A DNA stretch of 64,000 nucleotides from Cercospora beticola (GCF_033473495.1 NC_088942.1:2418001-2482000), one strand, 5' to 3'; counted from the first letter of the stretch, positions 11,593-22,607 are shown. Numbers and translations: made by a program. Notes: generated from the letters alone by a model not told the origin.

Positions 11593-13688
11593 ATGAACGT
11601 CCTCAAGCTGCAGAAGAAATATCCTCAGTTTCCGCAGGCGGAAATCTATGGCCTATCCGACGCTTTCCGCAAGCTCGATGTCGATGACAAAGGCTACGTC
11701 GACGAGGGAACCGCCATCAAGTCAGCCCAGAACAGCGAGCGACAGCCCTACGATGTGGTCCGACAGGCCCTGAAGGAGGTAGAGCTCGACAGCTCAAGAC
11801 GAGTGGAGCTGGATGACTATGTCGACCTGATCGCTCGCCTGCGACAAAGCAGTCCCGCTCAGCAGCGAACGCGCGGCTTTAGTAACGCTGCTCAGAAGAC
11901 TGGTGACGGGGCTGCTGCGCCTTCGCCCTCACATGCCAGCAAAGGCAGCATCGGAGGTGGAGCGCAGGCGCGAGCTGGCAGAATCACCGTTGGAGGCTCG
12001 ACTGCAAGTTCGCAGCACACGATCAACGAGGATGAGCGAACCGCCTTCACCTCCCACATCAACGCCGTTCTGGCCGGCGACCCCGACATCGGGCACCTGC
12101 TGCCATTCCCGCTCGACACGTTCGAAATGTTTGACTCATGCAAAGATGGTCTCGTGCTTGCCAAGCTCATCAACGACAGCGTGCCGGACACGATCGACGA
12201 GCGCGTGCTGAACCGCCCCGGCAAAAAGATCAAGAGCTTGAACAACTTCCACTTTACCGAAAACAACAACATTGTCATCGAGTCGGCGAAGGGTATCGGG
12301 TGTTCTGTGGTGAACATTGGCGCAGGCGACATAATCGAAGTGCGAGAGCACCTCATTCTCGGTCTGATCTGGCAGGTCATTCGACGTGGTTTGCTCGGGA
12401 AGATTGACATCAAGCTGCACCCAGAGCTGTACCGGCTGCTTGAAGATGGCGAGACATTGGAGCAGTTCTTGCGATTGCCCCCGGAGCAGATTCTTCTGCG
12501 ATGGTTCAACTACCACTTGAAGAATGCGGGCTGGCACCGAAGGTATGTGACTGCTCCTTGAAGTCGGGATAATAAATTCTGGTTCCGCGAGATTATGCAG
12601 ACTTATACTGATTTGTGCACAGGGTTCAAAACTTCTCCAACGATGTCAAGGACAGCGAAAACTACACTGTGCTTCTCAACCAGTTGGCGCCACAAACTTG
12701 CTCTAAAGCACCTCTTCAAACGTCCAGTTTGGAACAGCGAGCCGAGCAAGTGCTGCAAAACGCCGATGCTCTCGATCCACCTTGCCGAAAGTTCTTGACA
12801 CCGAAATCATTATGCGCTGGAAACCCGAAGCTCAATCTTGCCTTTGTTGCCAACTTGTTCAACAACCACCCAGGCCTTGACCCTATCACGGAAGAGGAGA
12901 AGGCCGAAATTGAGGACTTTGATGCCGAAGGCGAGCGTGAAGCACGTGTGTTCACATTGTGGCTCAATTCCCTCGACGTCAAGCCAAGCGTTGTATCATT
13001 CTTTGAGGATCTCAAGGATGGTATCGTTCTACTGCAAGCCTTCGACAAAGTCATTCCTGGTAGCGTCAACTGGCGACACACCAACAAGCCACCTGCCAAT
13101 GCCGTTGCTCCTGTGAGCCAGGACGAGGACGAGGCGTACCTCACGATCAAATCCGGCATGTCGAGATTCAAAGCTGTCGAGAACACAAATTACGCAGTCG
13201 AGATCGGAAAGCAGAACAAGTTCTCTCTTGTCGGTATCCAAGGTGCCGATATCACCGATGGGCAAAAGACGCTTACACTTGGTCTCGTATGGCAACTGAT
13301 GCGTCGCGACATCACCAACACTCTACAAGGCCTCGCTCAACGCCTCGGAAAGCGAGAGATCACCGATTCTGACATGGTGAAGTGGGCCAATGACACCGTG
13401 AAGAAGGGCGGTCGCAGCTCAGCCATTCGCTCCTTCAAGGACCCACAGCTTGCCTCGGGCGTGTTCTTGCTCGATGTGCTCAATGGAATCAAGAGCGAAT
13501 ACGTTGACTACGACCTTGTCTTTTCTGGGCGGACGAACGAAGAAGCATACGCCAACGCCAAATTGTCCATTTCGATTGCACGAAAGCTTGGAGCGACAAT
13601 ATATCTTGTGCCCGAGGATATCACGAGTTTGCGTTCACGCTTGATCATGACTTTCATTGGTAGCTTGATGGCCACGGCAGAGCGATGA
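11593..13688 (+). CDS. fimA: Fimbrin / plastin actin-bundling protein
   Basis: Two exons, 11593-12542 and 12623-13688, giving 2016 nt and 671 aa. The split Arg codon restores WHRR-VQNFSND. The N-terminus has an EF-hand-like unit with loop residues DVDDKGYVDE around 30-40. Four calponin-homology domains form two tandem actin-binding modules. Typical CH signatures are visible: DGLVLAKLINDSVP, LGLIWQVIRRGLL, DGIVLLQAFDKVIPG and LGLVWQLMRRDI. Known role: cross-links F-actin in cortical patches and the endocytic collar at hyphal tips. The Gly/Ser/Ala-rich linker (about residues 90-145) between EF-hand and CH1 makes it slightly longer than yeast Sac6. Confidence 0.95.
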
Positions 13689-14006
13689 AGGGGAATCAAA
13701 AGTTTTTCGAAAAGCGAGATGGTATGAAGAAGTTGATGAGCATGATGATCGGAAACAAGATGCAGCGTTTAGTCTGTGTCACATAGGAGAGCAGCAGCCT
13801 TAGCCGCGCTGATGTACCGTGCTATGCTATACTGAACTCCACTTCGTGAACAACAAGGCATGCTCTAACCATTTCCATCTATCATGTTGCCTCTCGCGTG
13901 TGTCTTGAATCTAACATCTACTCATCGTGCCTTTCCTCGCCTGCTCAAGCCCATAAAAACGAGACATCTCTGATAATCGACATCATCACCCCTGTCGCTT
14001 GACCTT
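13689..14006. other. Convergent 3' intergenic region
   Basis: Lies between the fimbrin and UBR1 stop codons. It presumably holds both 3' UTRs. No other structure recognised. Confidence 0.5.
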
Positions 14007-17000
14007 CTACAACGTCTCCCATCCTCCAGGATTCACATCCCCCTCCAACTTCCTGCTAACAACCGTTTGCGTCATCCCGCCCAGCCAAACCTCCCTCACC
14101 AACTTCTCATACCTCCTCGCATTCAAAAACAACTGTTGGTGTCTCCTCAACGTAGGATCCGTCTCGCCCCAACGGTCCAGATAAGGCGCCTGCAAGTAAC
14201 ATCCTGAGCAAACCCTCCCATCAAGTGAAGAAAAAGACCCCAACGAAGATCCAGCGAATGCAGTAGAACCTTCGCCATTGCCCGCATTGCCATTGGTCTT
14301 GTTCCCTGTGCCACGAATATGCAGGAATAAAACCATACATTTGCGAATATTGATGAATTGCCCGGTTCGCAAACCGTGTTTCATCATATGCTGAAAGCAG
14401 CCGCCAAATGTCTTGTCCTTTTTGCAACAGACGGCCTGAGAACAAAAGATCTCGCCGCAGTGGAGACATAGCGTCGGATCGACGAGTTCCTTGCCTGTAG
14501 TGGGACATTTGCGTTTCGTGGCTTCTTCCGTTAGAGTGTCGTAGGTCTTGGGAAGGCCAACTAATTCGAGGATGGAAGGGTGTGCGAGGGTGATTGGTTG
14601 TGCGTTGGGGTGGTGTGATGAGATGCGGTAATTTGTCCCCAGTGAGGAGAGGGAGTCGTTGGTGTAGCGAATGTCGTTGAAATCGGGGTTGGCAGAGTGG
14701 GAAGGGATTTGTCGAGCTTGTTCGAGCCAGCGATGGGTCAGAGTGCGGAAGCATTGGCCTGCTGGTGATTCGGCTACGAAGGTCTGGCAAAGCTCGTTAA
14801 GTGAAGGCATGTGCAAATGTCTCGTAAGACGCTCCATTTCGGGCTGCTCCGGATCGAGATTGTAAGGGCAGTCGAATTCGAGGCCATACCGCACCATCAT
14901 GAGCACGGCGCTCTTTCTGAGGAAGGCAAGCGCGTACTTGTCCACAAGGGTACGTAGGAGCTTTGCTGTCGAATCATCGACAACCTCAGGACCGTGGCTT
15001 TGCTCTTCGTTGGAGAACATCATGGCAATAACCAGCTTCCATAATTGCAGCGTTTCGGCGTTCAACGCCGTCATGTCCGGAGCGTGTATCGATCGCCCAG
15101 CCGACAGCAGCGGCGCGTAAACATGTACTGTCTTGACAATTTCAGCCCAGAAGCAGAGTTGCAGAATGTTCGACGCCTCCGCTATGTTCGGACCCATGAA
15201 GCTCAACCAGTCAGAGAAGAACAGGAAGATATCGTCTTGGAACAGAAGCTTCCCAGCAACGCTATGCAGCTTCACCATCGTATCCTTAGATTCAGTGCCA
15301 AAAAGCTGAGCAGTCATGATATCGCGTTTCTTGAAAGTTTCTCTCGCCACGATGTTGGAGCTGGACTTGAGCACATTAAGCGCAAGGAAGCTCTCGATAG
15401 TCTCGCTGAGTATTCTCAAATGCGACAAAGTCTGCTCCGAGACATCCTTGACGAGGCTCGTGGCGAACGGATCGGAATGCTCAACCCCACGATGGGCGAT
15501 CTCCCATGCGCTGACAGTCATGCCTAAAGCCCTAGACAATGCGGCAATGGGGTTTACTGTAGACACAAAACTCCCCTCGGGTGCGTCTGCTCCAGCCAAT
15601 TGATTGATCTTGATCATATCGTCGATTCTCTTGTAAGCCTGGAAGACGTCTGTCAACCGATTGGCTTCAGTGCCGGGGCTTGTGACATCTGCCGGCCCCG
15701 AATGGAATTGTGTGCCGGGCGCGGTAGCCACGTCTCGCCCTCCAGCACCCATACCCAGCGTCAAAGGTCTGGCGAGCAGAGTTGCAGCTGCGCGTAGGGG
15801 ATGTCGGTTGATGCCAGTGGGGCTCGTGACGGGTGAGTTCAATGTGAGCTCTTGCATTGTCTGCATCAGATTCGGCGCGAGCATGGTGTTAACGTATTGA
15901 AAGCTGCGATCCGAATACACCTCTGACACTTGTTGGTATCTCTGATGATAGGCATGAGGGGCAGAGATGTTGTCCAAGAAAGCGAGATTGGCCTGATACT
16001 TGTTCGGTATGTCCACCAGCCAGTCGGCAAACTCTGGCTTTGCGTGCACTTCGTGCTCTGCAATGCATTCCTTGACCTTCCAAATGATAGGCAGAAATGT
16101 ATTTCCTAACGCTTTGCACAGCGGGCAAATGAACTCTCGACATTCGATGCGCTCGGGATGGCTTCGCGCGATTTGTGAGGCGTGACGTCTGTTCGTGGCA
16201 GCTTGATACAGCTCAAAGCAGTGCCAGTGCATGATGTGGCCACAACTCGTGCTGACAGGTCCCTTGATTCGGTCTGGTTGATGAGGAAATCCTTTGCTCA
16301 CTCCCAATCGCTCAGCGGTGTATGCTTTGCCATCCGGGCCATACTTAATATCGGTCTGCTTGTTATTGCCAGCAACGCCGAACGGGCGAAGATGCTCAGC
16401 AGACTGATCTAGGCTTTCTGGTGTGTCAAGCACTTCCTGTATGTACTCGTCGTCCTCGACGGGAGTATGTCGAAGAACGGTGCTCTCGCCCAAGAAGGCG
16501 AATGTACCGAACAGTCGAGAGTCATCAGTTTCTTCCTGGCAAAGGATACAAGTGCCAGTGGGAAAATTCCAAGTTTTGCGCATCTGAGGGCCGTCGTCTG
16601 TTGTGGACATATCGTCACCGAGATCATCGAACTCATCGTCATCCATAGCAAGACCCTGATTCTGCAAGAAACTGTTCTGCTGCGCCTTCATCTGTGCCAT
16701 AATTTTGGCTTGGCGGGCCTTAGCTTCTTGTTTCTTTCTTTCTTTGTCTTCAGCAGATAATGAGGCAGGAGAGCCTGTACCAGAGCGATCAAGAAGCTGC
16801 GCAAGCTGACTACTAGCCGTATGGGCAATCTTGTCTGGGCGCTTGAGTTGCATCTGCCGAAGCACATTTTTGGTAGCTGGATGAGAAGAAGCATATTCGT
16901 CCATATTGGCCAATTGGGTCAGAAACGAGACCACACCAGGTCGAGTGTCAAGACCATTGCCCGAAGGATCTTCTTCTTTGTGGAAAGGTGTGTCAACTGC

Positions 17001-20000
17001 CAAGCTGATGAAGCCACCTTCTTCACCCACATGCGTCTTGTCCTCTAGCACGGCCGCTAGTAGGAGATGCAGCACCATGTGCAAAAACGTCTCCACTCTC
17101 GTGACCTGGACCTTGGGTGCCACGTGCTCGAGATTGACAGCAAAATTCAGTGCAGCTCCTAGGATCTGTACGAAAAGAGGCGTCCGTGTGAATGCCGCCA
17201 AATCTTTGAAAAGGCCTTCCTCAATGACGGCCAAGCGAGGCTCATACACGACGTCTTCAAGCTTCTTCCCTGTGGCCTTTGCAATGTGCTTCTTCATGAC
17301 TTGCTCCGCCTCTTCCCGGTGGTTTCGCGTGTAATGAGCATAATACGGATCAACCAGTTCCACATACTCAGGCTTGAGCTGAAATGTTCCCACGTCTGAC
17401 AAGCCCTCCGGCTGACGGAAGTTGGTCATGCTTTCCAATACCCGATTGAAGTCGTCAGATTCGCCGACCTTCTCCGTCACGCGGCTAGCAAGCTCGGAGA
17501 AGGATAGCGGCTTGAAGATCAAAGCATGAGCGATGTCGTGTTGCAGTACTCGGTCATGCTGTTCAGCTTCTGTCAATCGAGGATGCAGGTTGCCACGCTC
17601 AGACAGGGCAATAACAAGCAGGTGGAAGAAGTCCTCAATGCAGTCCAGCTGCTGCGCTTCCTCGAACCCAGTCACAACATGATACTTGCCGGTGACCCAT
17701 TCTCCCATTTGGAAGCGGTCGATCATTTGTGCAAGGTAGCGTTCTCCTGGCAGTTCGTTTTCGCCACCACAGAGTACAAGGCCGGACTGAATCATGAAGA
17801 TGTCTCGTTGGTATCCGACATCTCGAGTAGAGACGCTGCGATAGGTATGCGCTTGGTGGCGAAGTGTGATGCCATTGCGAACCCACATGCCAGCCTTCAT
17901 CTGTGCTAGCCACACACAAACACGCAAAGGATGGTCAAAGATGCCGCTAAGCAATTCGTCGGGCGTGAGATTGCTTGGAGCAGGTGCTGTCCTGCTGTGA
18001 TTGAATGGGTCTTTGAGGTCATCAGGGGCAAAATGAAGCAGCGTTCGAATATCTTCTCGCGTCATGCCCCTCGCGTTCTCCAATAGCCAGGAAAGAAGAT
18101 AGTGCAGTGGGTGATGGAAGCTCATCGGCTCACTCTGGACGACGAGCTTTGGCACACTGTACTTCTTCTCGCTAGCGTCGAATGGGCCGACCACATGCCA
18201 CGCCAGGTCGTCACGCAACTCCGCGGCAGAGAATCGCTTCCTCTCGTAACCGAACGCGTTGATCATAGTAACCTGTCCCACGACTCGGATCGCACGATGC
18301 AGGTTGGAGTTTTGATCGGCGAATTTCTCATCTGGCGCAAAAGATAAAGCGAGCTCTTTGCACAGCTTGTTGATATCCTTGACAATGAGCTGTGCACTGA
18401 TCCACGTATCGGATTCGTACTCGACATGATCGCCAAGCGCGCGAATGTTAGGGCAGACGCCTTGGTGTAGCTTGACGAGGTCGAGGAACTGCAACAGGTA
18501 GCGAGGCTCCGATCGCACTCGCCAGTGTATGAGCTCTGATCGGAATAGCCAGCGAAGGTCCAGGAAGAAATGGAAAACTCTGCGGTTCGTCACAGTTCCA
18601 GCGTCAAAAGCCAAAGTAGCTTTGGGGTGGACGTCTTCTGGAAATCCAACCTGTCTTGTGGTAAGAAAAGTGTAGAGGATTGCCATAAGATTGGTCAGAA
18701 AGTTGCCTCGATCGACGACCTCCTGAGTGACGGACGGTGTCGTGAGCAGTTGCACGCTGAGATTGATGATGGAGTGGTCTGGCTCTCTATCCGCAATCAG
18801 GTAGAGCTGAGCAAGAGCAGTATACAGCCCGGCGATTCGAAGACCAATGATGCGCTTGAAATGCGGGATTGTCACCACTGTCGTAATGTACAAGTGCCTC
18901 AAGCTGATTCGAAGAGTTTTCCACAACCGCAGGTCATAGAGGATGAGATAATCCAACCTTACCCGCTGCCAGATGTCTTCGCAGGCCTCTCTGGGACGAG
19001 GCGCCTTGTATGCCTCTGGCTTCTCCAACCAATGCTTGCTTGGTCGCAGTCTTTTTGGAGCCTTCACTTTGGGCGTGCGAGGCACGTTCGGGAATGGTTC
19101 GATGGTCGCTGGGCGGGACTGCTCTACCTCGCCGTCGTCGCTATCCTGGGGTGTCAGGACCTGATCGCGCTGTCTTCGGTGGTCTGGTGGAGGTGGCGGA
19201 GGTGGATAACCGGCGAGTGTGGCTTCGAGCACTTCGGCACCATCCTCGGCGTCATCCATGATATCGATGTCCATCTCCCCTGCTTCCACGTTTATACGTC
19301 GTGCTTGGAGCAGGCGCATTGCATCTCGAATTTCGTCATCTCGGACTTCATCTTCATCGTCGTCGTCCATGTCCTCGTCTTCGTCGTCATTGTCATCATC
19401 ATTTTCATCGTCGTCATTATCGTTATCGTCGTCTGCATCTTGCACCTCGACATCAAGTCTAATGATGCCAGCGTTCAGCGCTGCGACCAGACCAGGCTGG
19501 CGAAAGTGATTGACATAGTTTCGATGCCGCTCACGAGTGACTTGATTGTCCTCAAATTCGTGGTCATCGAGGCCGTTGACGCCAATATCTCTGTTATGAT
19601 CATCGGCACCCATCCACCACGGCTTGAGGAACTCTTCGCAAAGTGTGGTGCGGAGCAGATTTGAGTCGTCTCCCACAAGGCAGCCAGAAATGTCTGCGAA
19701 CCAATCAATGATGGAAGCACACATCTGCTCGCGAAATGTGTCTCGCGCGGATCGTATGGTGACAGTAAGCTTCAGCTGCTCGATGATGCTCGACATCTTG
19801 ATCAGTTCATCCAGATCCCGACTGTAGGTAATGATCGATCGACCGATATTGTCGACTTCGATCGCCTTCTCCAGACCGAATGTTTTGGACTTTGAACAAG
19901 CTCTGGCAACCTGGTTCTGCACGTCATCCACAGTGTGCTTCTCATCGTTCCACAGCACGAGCGCATACTCTGGGTCTCTGTCTTCGGGTAGCTCTTCGCC

Positions 20001-20702
20001 ATAGAATCCGCCCAATCGAGAAAGTTGCTCATCCTGTATGATGGACTCTCGAGACTTGGGCAGGCGGAGTTGTTCCGGACTGCAGGAGAAGACATCGCAG
20101 AGATAATCAGTGCATCGAGCAATGGTCATGCGGATGGCCTCTACCAGATCCTCGGGCACCTGTTGTCCAGCGGGCTCTTCCTGCTTGTGTTTCCCACTGC
20201 TCTTCTTTTCTGGCTCGGCGTCTGCAGTATGAATAGAGCATCGCACTTCTCTCTTCCATGCTTCATGATCGCCACAGTCGCAACAGCCGCTGTTCCCCGG
20301 CGAGACCGAAATCATGACCATGTGGCCCTCGTGATCGCTACTCTCGAAACATCGCGCACATAGCACACAGGTGTCATCTGCAGCACACGTCTTACAGGAG
20401 TATGTGCTCTCGCCATTCTTGAAGATGTGGCCACACGCAGTGCCCTTGGCCGCTGCAGTGTATTCTGCTCCTTCCACCGCCCCTTGTGCTTTCTTCAACG
20501 ACCAAGGCTCTGAGCGATCGGGTGGGGTGCCGTTGGGGAAGAACAAGGGGAGATAGTCCTCTCGCCCCGCAGCAAGAGAGGTGAACAGTATCCGACGTAG
20601 ATCGCAGTCGGCTGCGTGTGTCCATCGGTAATCGAAGTTGGAGGGCTGACGGAGCAGTTCACGATTGAGTGCCTGAGCCGCAGGAGACAATTCTTGTAAC
20701 AT
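14007..20702 (-). CDS. ubr1: E3 ubiquitin ligase N-recognin UBR1
   Basis: One uninterrupted 2231-codon frame, somewhat longer than yeast Ubr1. The UBR box is at residues about 88-160, with the zinc-ligand series from GTACGHIF to CCDCGDHEAW. A ClpS-like segment at about 245-310 (LVLWNDEKHTVDDV) recognises bulky N-terminal residues. An Asp/Glu-run stretch lies near 420-465. A RING-H2-type domain starts at CILCQEE (about 1383), continues through CGHIMHWHCF and ends with CPLCK (about 1526). The C-terminal autoinhibitory region has its own Cys/His set (CLHCGEIFC...CCKK) near 2070-2100. Known role: binds N-degrons and, with an E2, ubiquitinates substrates for proteasomal degradation. The absence of introns over 6.7 kb contrasts with most neighbours. 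Confidence 0.96.
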   Translation of the reverse strand: MLQELSPAAQALNRELLRQPSNFDYRWTHAADCDLRRILFTSLAAGREDYLPLFFPNGTPPDRSEPWSLKKAQGAVEGAEYTAAAKGTACGHIFKNGESTYSCKTCAADDTCVLCARCFESSDHEGHMVMISVSPGNSGCCDCGDHEAWKREVRCSIHTADAEPEKKSSGKHKQEEPAGQQVPEDLVEAIRMTIARCTDYLCDVFSCSPEQLRLPKSRESIIQDEQLSRLGGFYGEELPEDRDPEYALVLWNDEKHTVDDVQNQVARACSKSKTFGLEKAIEVDNIGRSIITYSRDLDELIKMSSIIEQLKLTVTIRSARDTFREQMCASIIDWFADISGCLVGDDSNLLRTTLCEEFLKPWWMGADDHNRDIGVNGLDDHEFEDNQVTRERHRNYVNHFRQPGLVAALNAGIIRLDVEVQDADDDNDNDDDENDDDNDDEDEDMDDDDEDEVRDDEIRDAMRLLQARRINVEAGEMDIDIMDDAEDGAEVLEATLAGYPPPPPPPDHRRQRDQVLTPQDSDDGEVEQSRPATIEPFPNVPRTPKVKAPKRLRPSKHWLEKPEAYKAPRPREACEDIWQRVRLDYLILYDLRLWKTLRISLRHLYITTVVTIPHFKRIIGLRIAGLYTALAQLYLIADREPDHSIINLSVQLLTTPSVTQEVVDRGNFLTNLMAILYTFLTTRQVGFPEDVHPKATLAFDAGTVTNRRVFHFFLDLRWLFRSELIHWRVRSEPRYLLQFLDLVKLHQGVCPNIRALGDHVEYESDTWISAQLIVKDINKLCKELALSFAPDEKFADQNSNLHRAIRVVGQVTMINAFGYERKRFSAAELRDDLAWHVVGPFDASEKKYSVPKLVVQSEPMSFHHPLHYLLSWLLENARGMTREDIRTLLHFAPDDLKDPFNHSRTAPAPSNLTPDELLSGIFDHPLRVCVWLAQMKAGMWVRNGITLRHQAHTYRSVSTRDVGYQRDIFMIQSGLVLCGGENELPGERYLAQMIDRFQMGEWVTGKYHVVTGFEEAQQLDCIEDFFHLLVIALSERGNLHPRLTEAEQHDRVLQHDIAHALIFKPLSFSELASRVTEKVGESDDFNRVLESMTNFRQPEGLSDVGTFQLKPEYVELVDPYYAHYTRNHREEAEQVMKKHIAKATGKKLEDVVYEPRLAVIEEGLFKDLAAFTRTPLFVQILGAALNFAVNLEHVAPKVQVTRVETFLHMVLHLLLAAVLEDKTHVGEEGGFISLAVDTPFHKEEDPSGNGLDTRPGVVSFLTQLANMDEYASSHPATKNVLRQMQLKRPDKIAHTASSQLAQLLDRSGTGSPASLSAEDKERKKQEAKARQAKIMAQMKAQQNSFLQNQGLAMDDDEFDDLGDDMSTTDDGPQMRKTWNFPTGTCILCQEETDDSRLFGTFAFLGESTVLRHTPVEDDEYIQEVLDTPESLDQSAEHLRPFGVAGNNKQTDIKYGPDGKAYTAERLGVSKGFPHQPDRIKGPVSTSCGHIMHWHCFELYQAATNRRHASQIARSHPERIECREFICPLCKALGNTFLPIIWKVKECIAEHEVHAKPEFADWLVDIPNKYQANLAFLDNISAPHAYHQRYQQVSEVYSDRSFQYVNTMLAPNLMQTMQELTLNSPVTSPTGINRHPLRAAATLLARPLTLGMGAGGRDVATAPGTQFHSGPADVTSPGTEANRLTDVFQAYKRIDDMIKINQLAGADAPEGSFVSTVNPIAALSRALGMTVSAWEIAHRGVEHSDPFATSLVKDVSEQTLSHLRILSETIESFLALNVLKSSSNIVARETFKKRDIMTAQLFGTESKDTMVKLHSVAGKLLFQDDIFLFFSDWLSFMGPNIAEASNILQLCFWAEIVKTVHVYAPLLSAGRSIHAPDMTALNAETLQLWKLVIAMMFSNEEQSHGPEVVDDSTAKLLRTLVDKYALAFLRKSAVLMMVRYGLEFDCPYNLDPEQPEMERLTRHLHMPSLNELCQTFVAESPAGQCFRTLTHRWLEQARQIPSHSANPDFNDIRYTNDSLSSLGTNYRISSHHPNAQPITLAHPSILELVGLPKTYDTLTEEATKRKCPTTGKELVDPTLCLHCGEIFCSQAVCCKKDKTFGGCFQHMMKHGLRTGQFINIRKCMVLFLHIRGTGNKTNGNAGNGEGSTAFAGSSLGSFSSLDGRVCSGCYLQAPYLDRWGETDPTLRRHQQLFLNARRYEKLVREVWLGGMTQTVVSRKLEGDVNPGGWETL
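19351..19440. repeat. Trinucleotide-rich acidic low-complexity tract within ubr1
   Basis: An imperfect run of GTC/ATC-type triplets on the + strand, encoding an Asp/Glu tract in UBR1. Likely length-variable between strains. Confidence 0.8.
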
Positions 20703-21378
20703 GGTGTCGGCACAAATCGATGCAGGCGAGTAGTCACGTTTGCGCCTCGAGCTCTCTGTTTCCCACGTTGGACGGGCCGCAGGCGAGAGGAAGCGGAGGC
20801 TGCGTGGACGTCTTAATGGCTCGAGGTCCCAAGCGATCCGACATGTGTTTCTACGTGTCTGGGATCATGTTTGTCGCGGTTTCCAAACGACGCGTCAGGG
20901 GTTCTTTGGCAGGTGCCGTTGCACAAACACTGTCGCGTGTGCTGGAGACTGGAGGTCGAAGTTGCGCGAATCTGCAGCGGGCAACCACCATGACGTGTGA
21001 AGCGTCAAATATTCATTCATCCCCTACCTGTTTCTGCTTCACCTGCATATGGGCCTTTTTGCTCACCGGAAGACTACAGCACGCTCGTTGTGAACAGCAA
21101 ACTCATTTGCAAATAGCGTGAGACACACATGATGACAATCTTCACTCCAGCAGGGAGCCCGAGTGAGACCGACGTGAAAATTCGACATGGTTTCTGCCTC
21201 GCCTGGCGCAAGCTCGGCTCTAAGATATGTGTACAGACCGCGGCATCTCAGTCATGCCAATTGCTGAGTGCCATTGTTTCTGTTCTCGAGGCTGGATCGG
21301 CGTTGCCGTGGCCTCTTATTGTCGTAGTATAACATGATGCTGCATCCCCCCGTGGTCTCCTTGCTTTTCCGCCCAAGC
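20703..21378. other. ubr1 upstream region
   Basis: 676 bp between the UBR1 start and the QCR9 stop (both minus strand). It serves as the UBR1 promoter and QCR9 3' region. Open frames here match nothing recognised. Confidence 0.5.
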
Positions 21379-21767
21379 CTACTCGTCGTCCTCGTCTTCA
21401 CCTGCGTCCATGTACTTGTGCTTGATGTCCTTCCATTGTCGCTGTGAACGGGTTAGTCTCATCCTGGATTGTGCTTCATGTTGAGACAGTCCCGACGTAC
21501 GCCCTTGTTTACTTGGTCCCAGATCTTGTTCGCTGTAACATCAAATGCACTGCTGCCCGTCAGTCTCCCTATCCGGCTCGCTTCTCTCCATAGCTCTTAC
21601 ATGTTCGTCGCAAATGCGCCGGCGAAGATTGTCGTCAGAAAGATGGTATTCCTGCAGGTTCCGCATCAGCCAATGCCTCTTCCCATCTGCTTTCCCACTC
21701 CGCAGCTACTCAGCACGCCCTACCTCTTGACGATGGAATTGTAGACGGTGGCCAGGATTCCAGACAT
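21379..21767 (-). CDS. qcr9: Cytochrome bc1 complex subunit 9 (QCR9)
   Basis: Four tiny exons, 21767-21724, 21651-21601, 21549-21501 and 21441-21379, giving 207 nt and 68 aa. Single-frame ORF scans miss the gene because every exon is 44-63 nt. The protein begins MSGILATVYNSIVKRN, has one hydrophobic membrane segment (TIFLTTIFAGAFATNIAF), then the family hallmark NKIWDQVNKGRQWKDIKHKY and an acidic tail (GEDEDDE). QCR9 is a single-pass inner mitochondrial membrane subunit of ubiquinol-cytochrome c reductase, packed near the Rieske protein. All introns are 49-72 bp with GT..AG ends, and reading frames join exactly. It is divergent from the PYM gene. Confidence 0.93.
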
Positions 21768-21992
21768 GGTGCCGGTAGTGACGAGAGTTCGTGGGATACG
21801 CGCGAGGAGCTTCCGAGGTGCCTTTCGTGGGTGAAGTGGTGGTGTCGCTAAGGTTGAATGTCGAGATCGCAAAGTCGGCGGCCCAGCCCGATGTGCAGCG
21901 GCAAGCCAATCGCAGCATCCAACGATGTCAGACAAAATCCCGCCAGGCACACCACAACACATTTCGCCTACGGGCGACGCGACGACGACATA
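21768..21992. promoter_or_regulatory. Bidirectional promoter qcr9 / PYM
   Basis: Only 225 bp separate the two divergent ATGs, so both transcripts start within a shared region. No TATA element is obvious. Confidence 0.5.
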
Positions 21993-22607
21993 ATGGCGGA
22001 GAAGGTCACTAAATCTGGTCGAGTGGTCCTACCTTCGGGCGAATCGATCATTCCATCATCGACCCGAGCAGACGGCTCCGTGCGAAAAGCGATAAAAGTC
22101 AAGCCAGGCTACAAACCACCAGAGGATGTCGAAGTCTACAAGAATCGAAGTGCAGAAAGCTGGAAAAATCGCGGGAGCGGAGGCGTGCCTGGAGCCGCTG
22201 CTGCGAACGAAGAGCAGAGCATTCCACCACTGAAAGCTGCCGCAAACGCCAAACGACGGGAACGAGAAAAGGCGAAGAAGGCCGAAGAGGCTGCTGCGAA
22301 AGCAAAGGCTGAGGATTCTAAGCAGCAGGATGCTAAGATTGCGGAGCCCGTGGACCCAGAGGCAGAAAAAGTGAAGGAGGCACGAAAGCTCGCCAAGAAG
22401 TTGCGACAGGCGAGAGAGCTGAAGGACAAGAAAGAGAGCGGCGGTGCACTGTTGCCTGAGCAGTTTGAGAAGGTGATCAAGATCAACGAACTGATACGAC
22501 AACTGGACAAACTGGGTTTCGACGCGGAGGGAGAGAAGAAGGGCGAAAAGAGTGAAGATGGAGCTACCGAGCAGGACAAAGACCAGCCAGAGAAAGCAGC
22601 AGGATGA
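21993..22607 (+). CDS. pym: PYM homologue (partner of Y14-Mago, exon junction complex disassembly)
   Basis: 204 aa from the ATG at 21993. An in-frame ATG at 21858 would add 45 low-complexity residues and lies in the short divergent promoter, so it is less likely. The N-terminal 50 residues match the Mago-binding (WIBG/PYM) domain: SGRVVLPSGESIIPSSTRADGS, then VRKAIKVKPGYKPPEDVEVYKNR. The rest is a charged Lys/Glu/Ala-rich helix (about 75-150) and a C-terminal segment LLPEQFEKVIKINELIRQLDKLGFD. Known role: binds the Mago-Y14 heterodimer and the ribosome to recycle exon junction complexes in the cytoplasm. The gene converges on the next one with 38 bp between stops. Confidence 0.85.
   Translation: MAEKVTKSGRVVLPSGESIIPSSTRADGSVRKAIKVKPGYKPPEDVEVYKNRSAESWKNRGSGGVPGAAAANEEQSIPPLKAAANAKRREREKAKKAEEAAAKAKAEDSKQQDAKIAEPVDPEAEKVKEARKLAKKLRQARELKDKKESGGALLPEQFEKVIKINELIRQLDKLGFDAEGEKKGEKSEDGATEQDKDQPEKAAG

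Noticed and set aside
18570..19664. 364-codon + strand frame
   Set aside because: Entirely antisense to ubr1; hydrophobic I/V runs are just the complement of the acidic codon tract.
21858..21992. N-terminal extension of the PYM homologue
   Set aside because: Low-complexity residues lying in the short divergent promoter; the conserved Mago-binding domain begins at the ATG at 21993.
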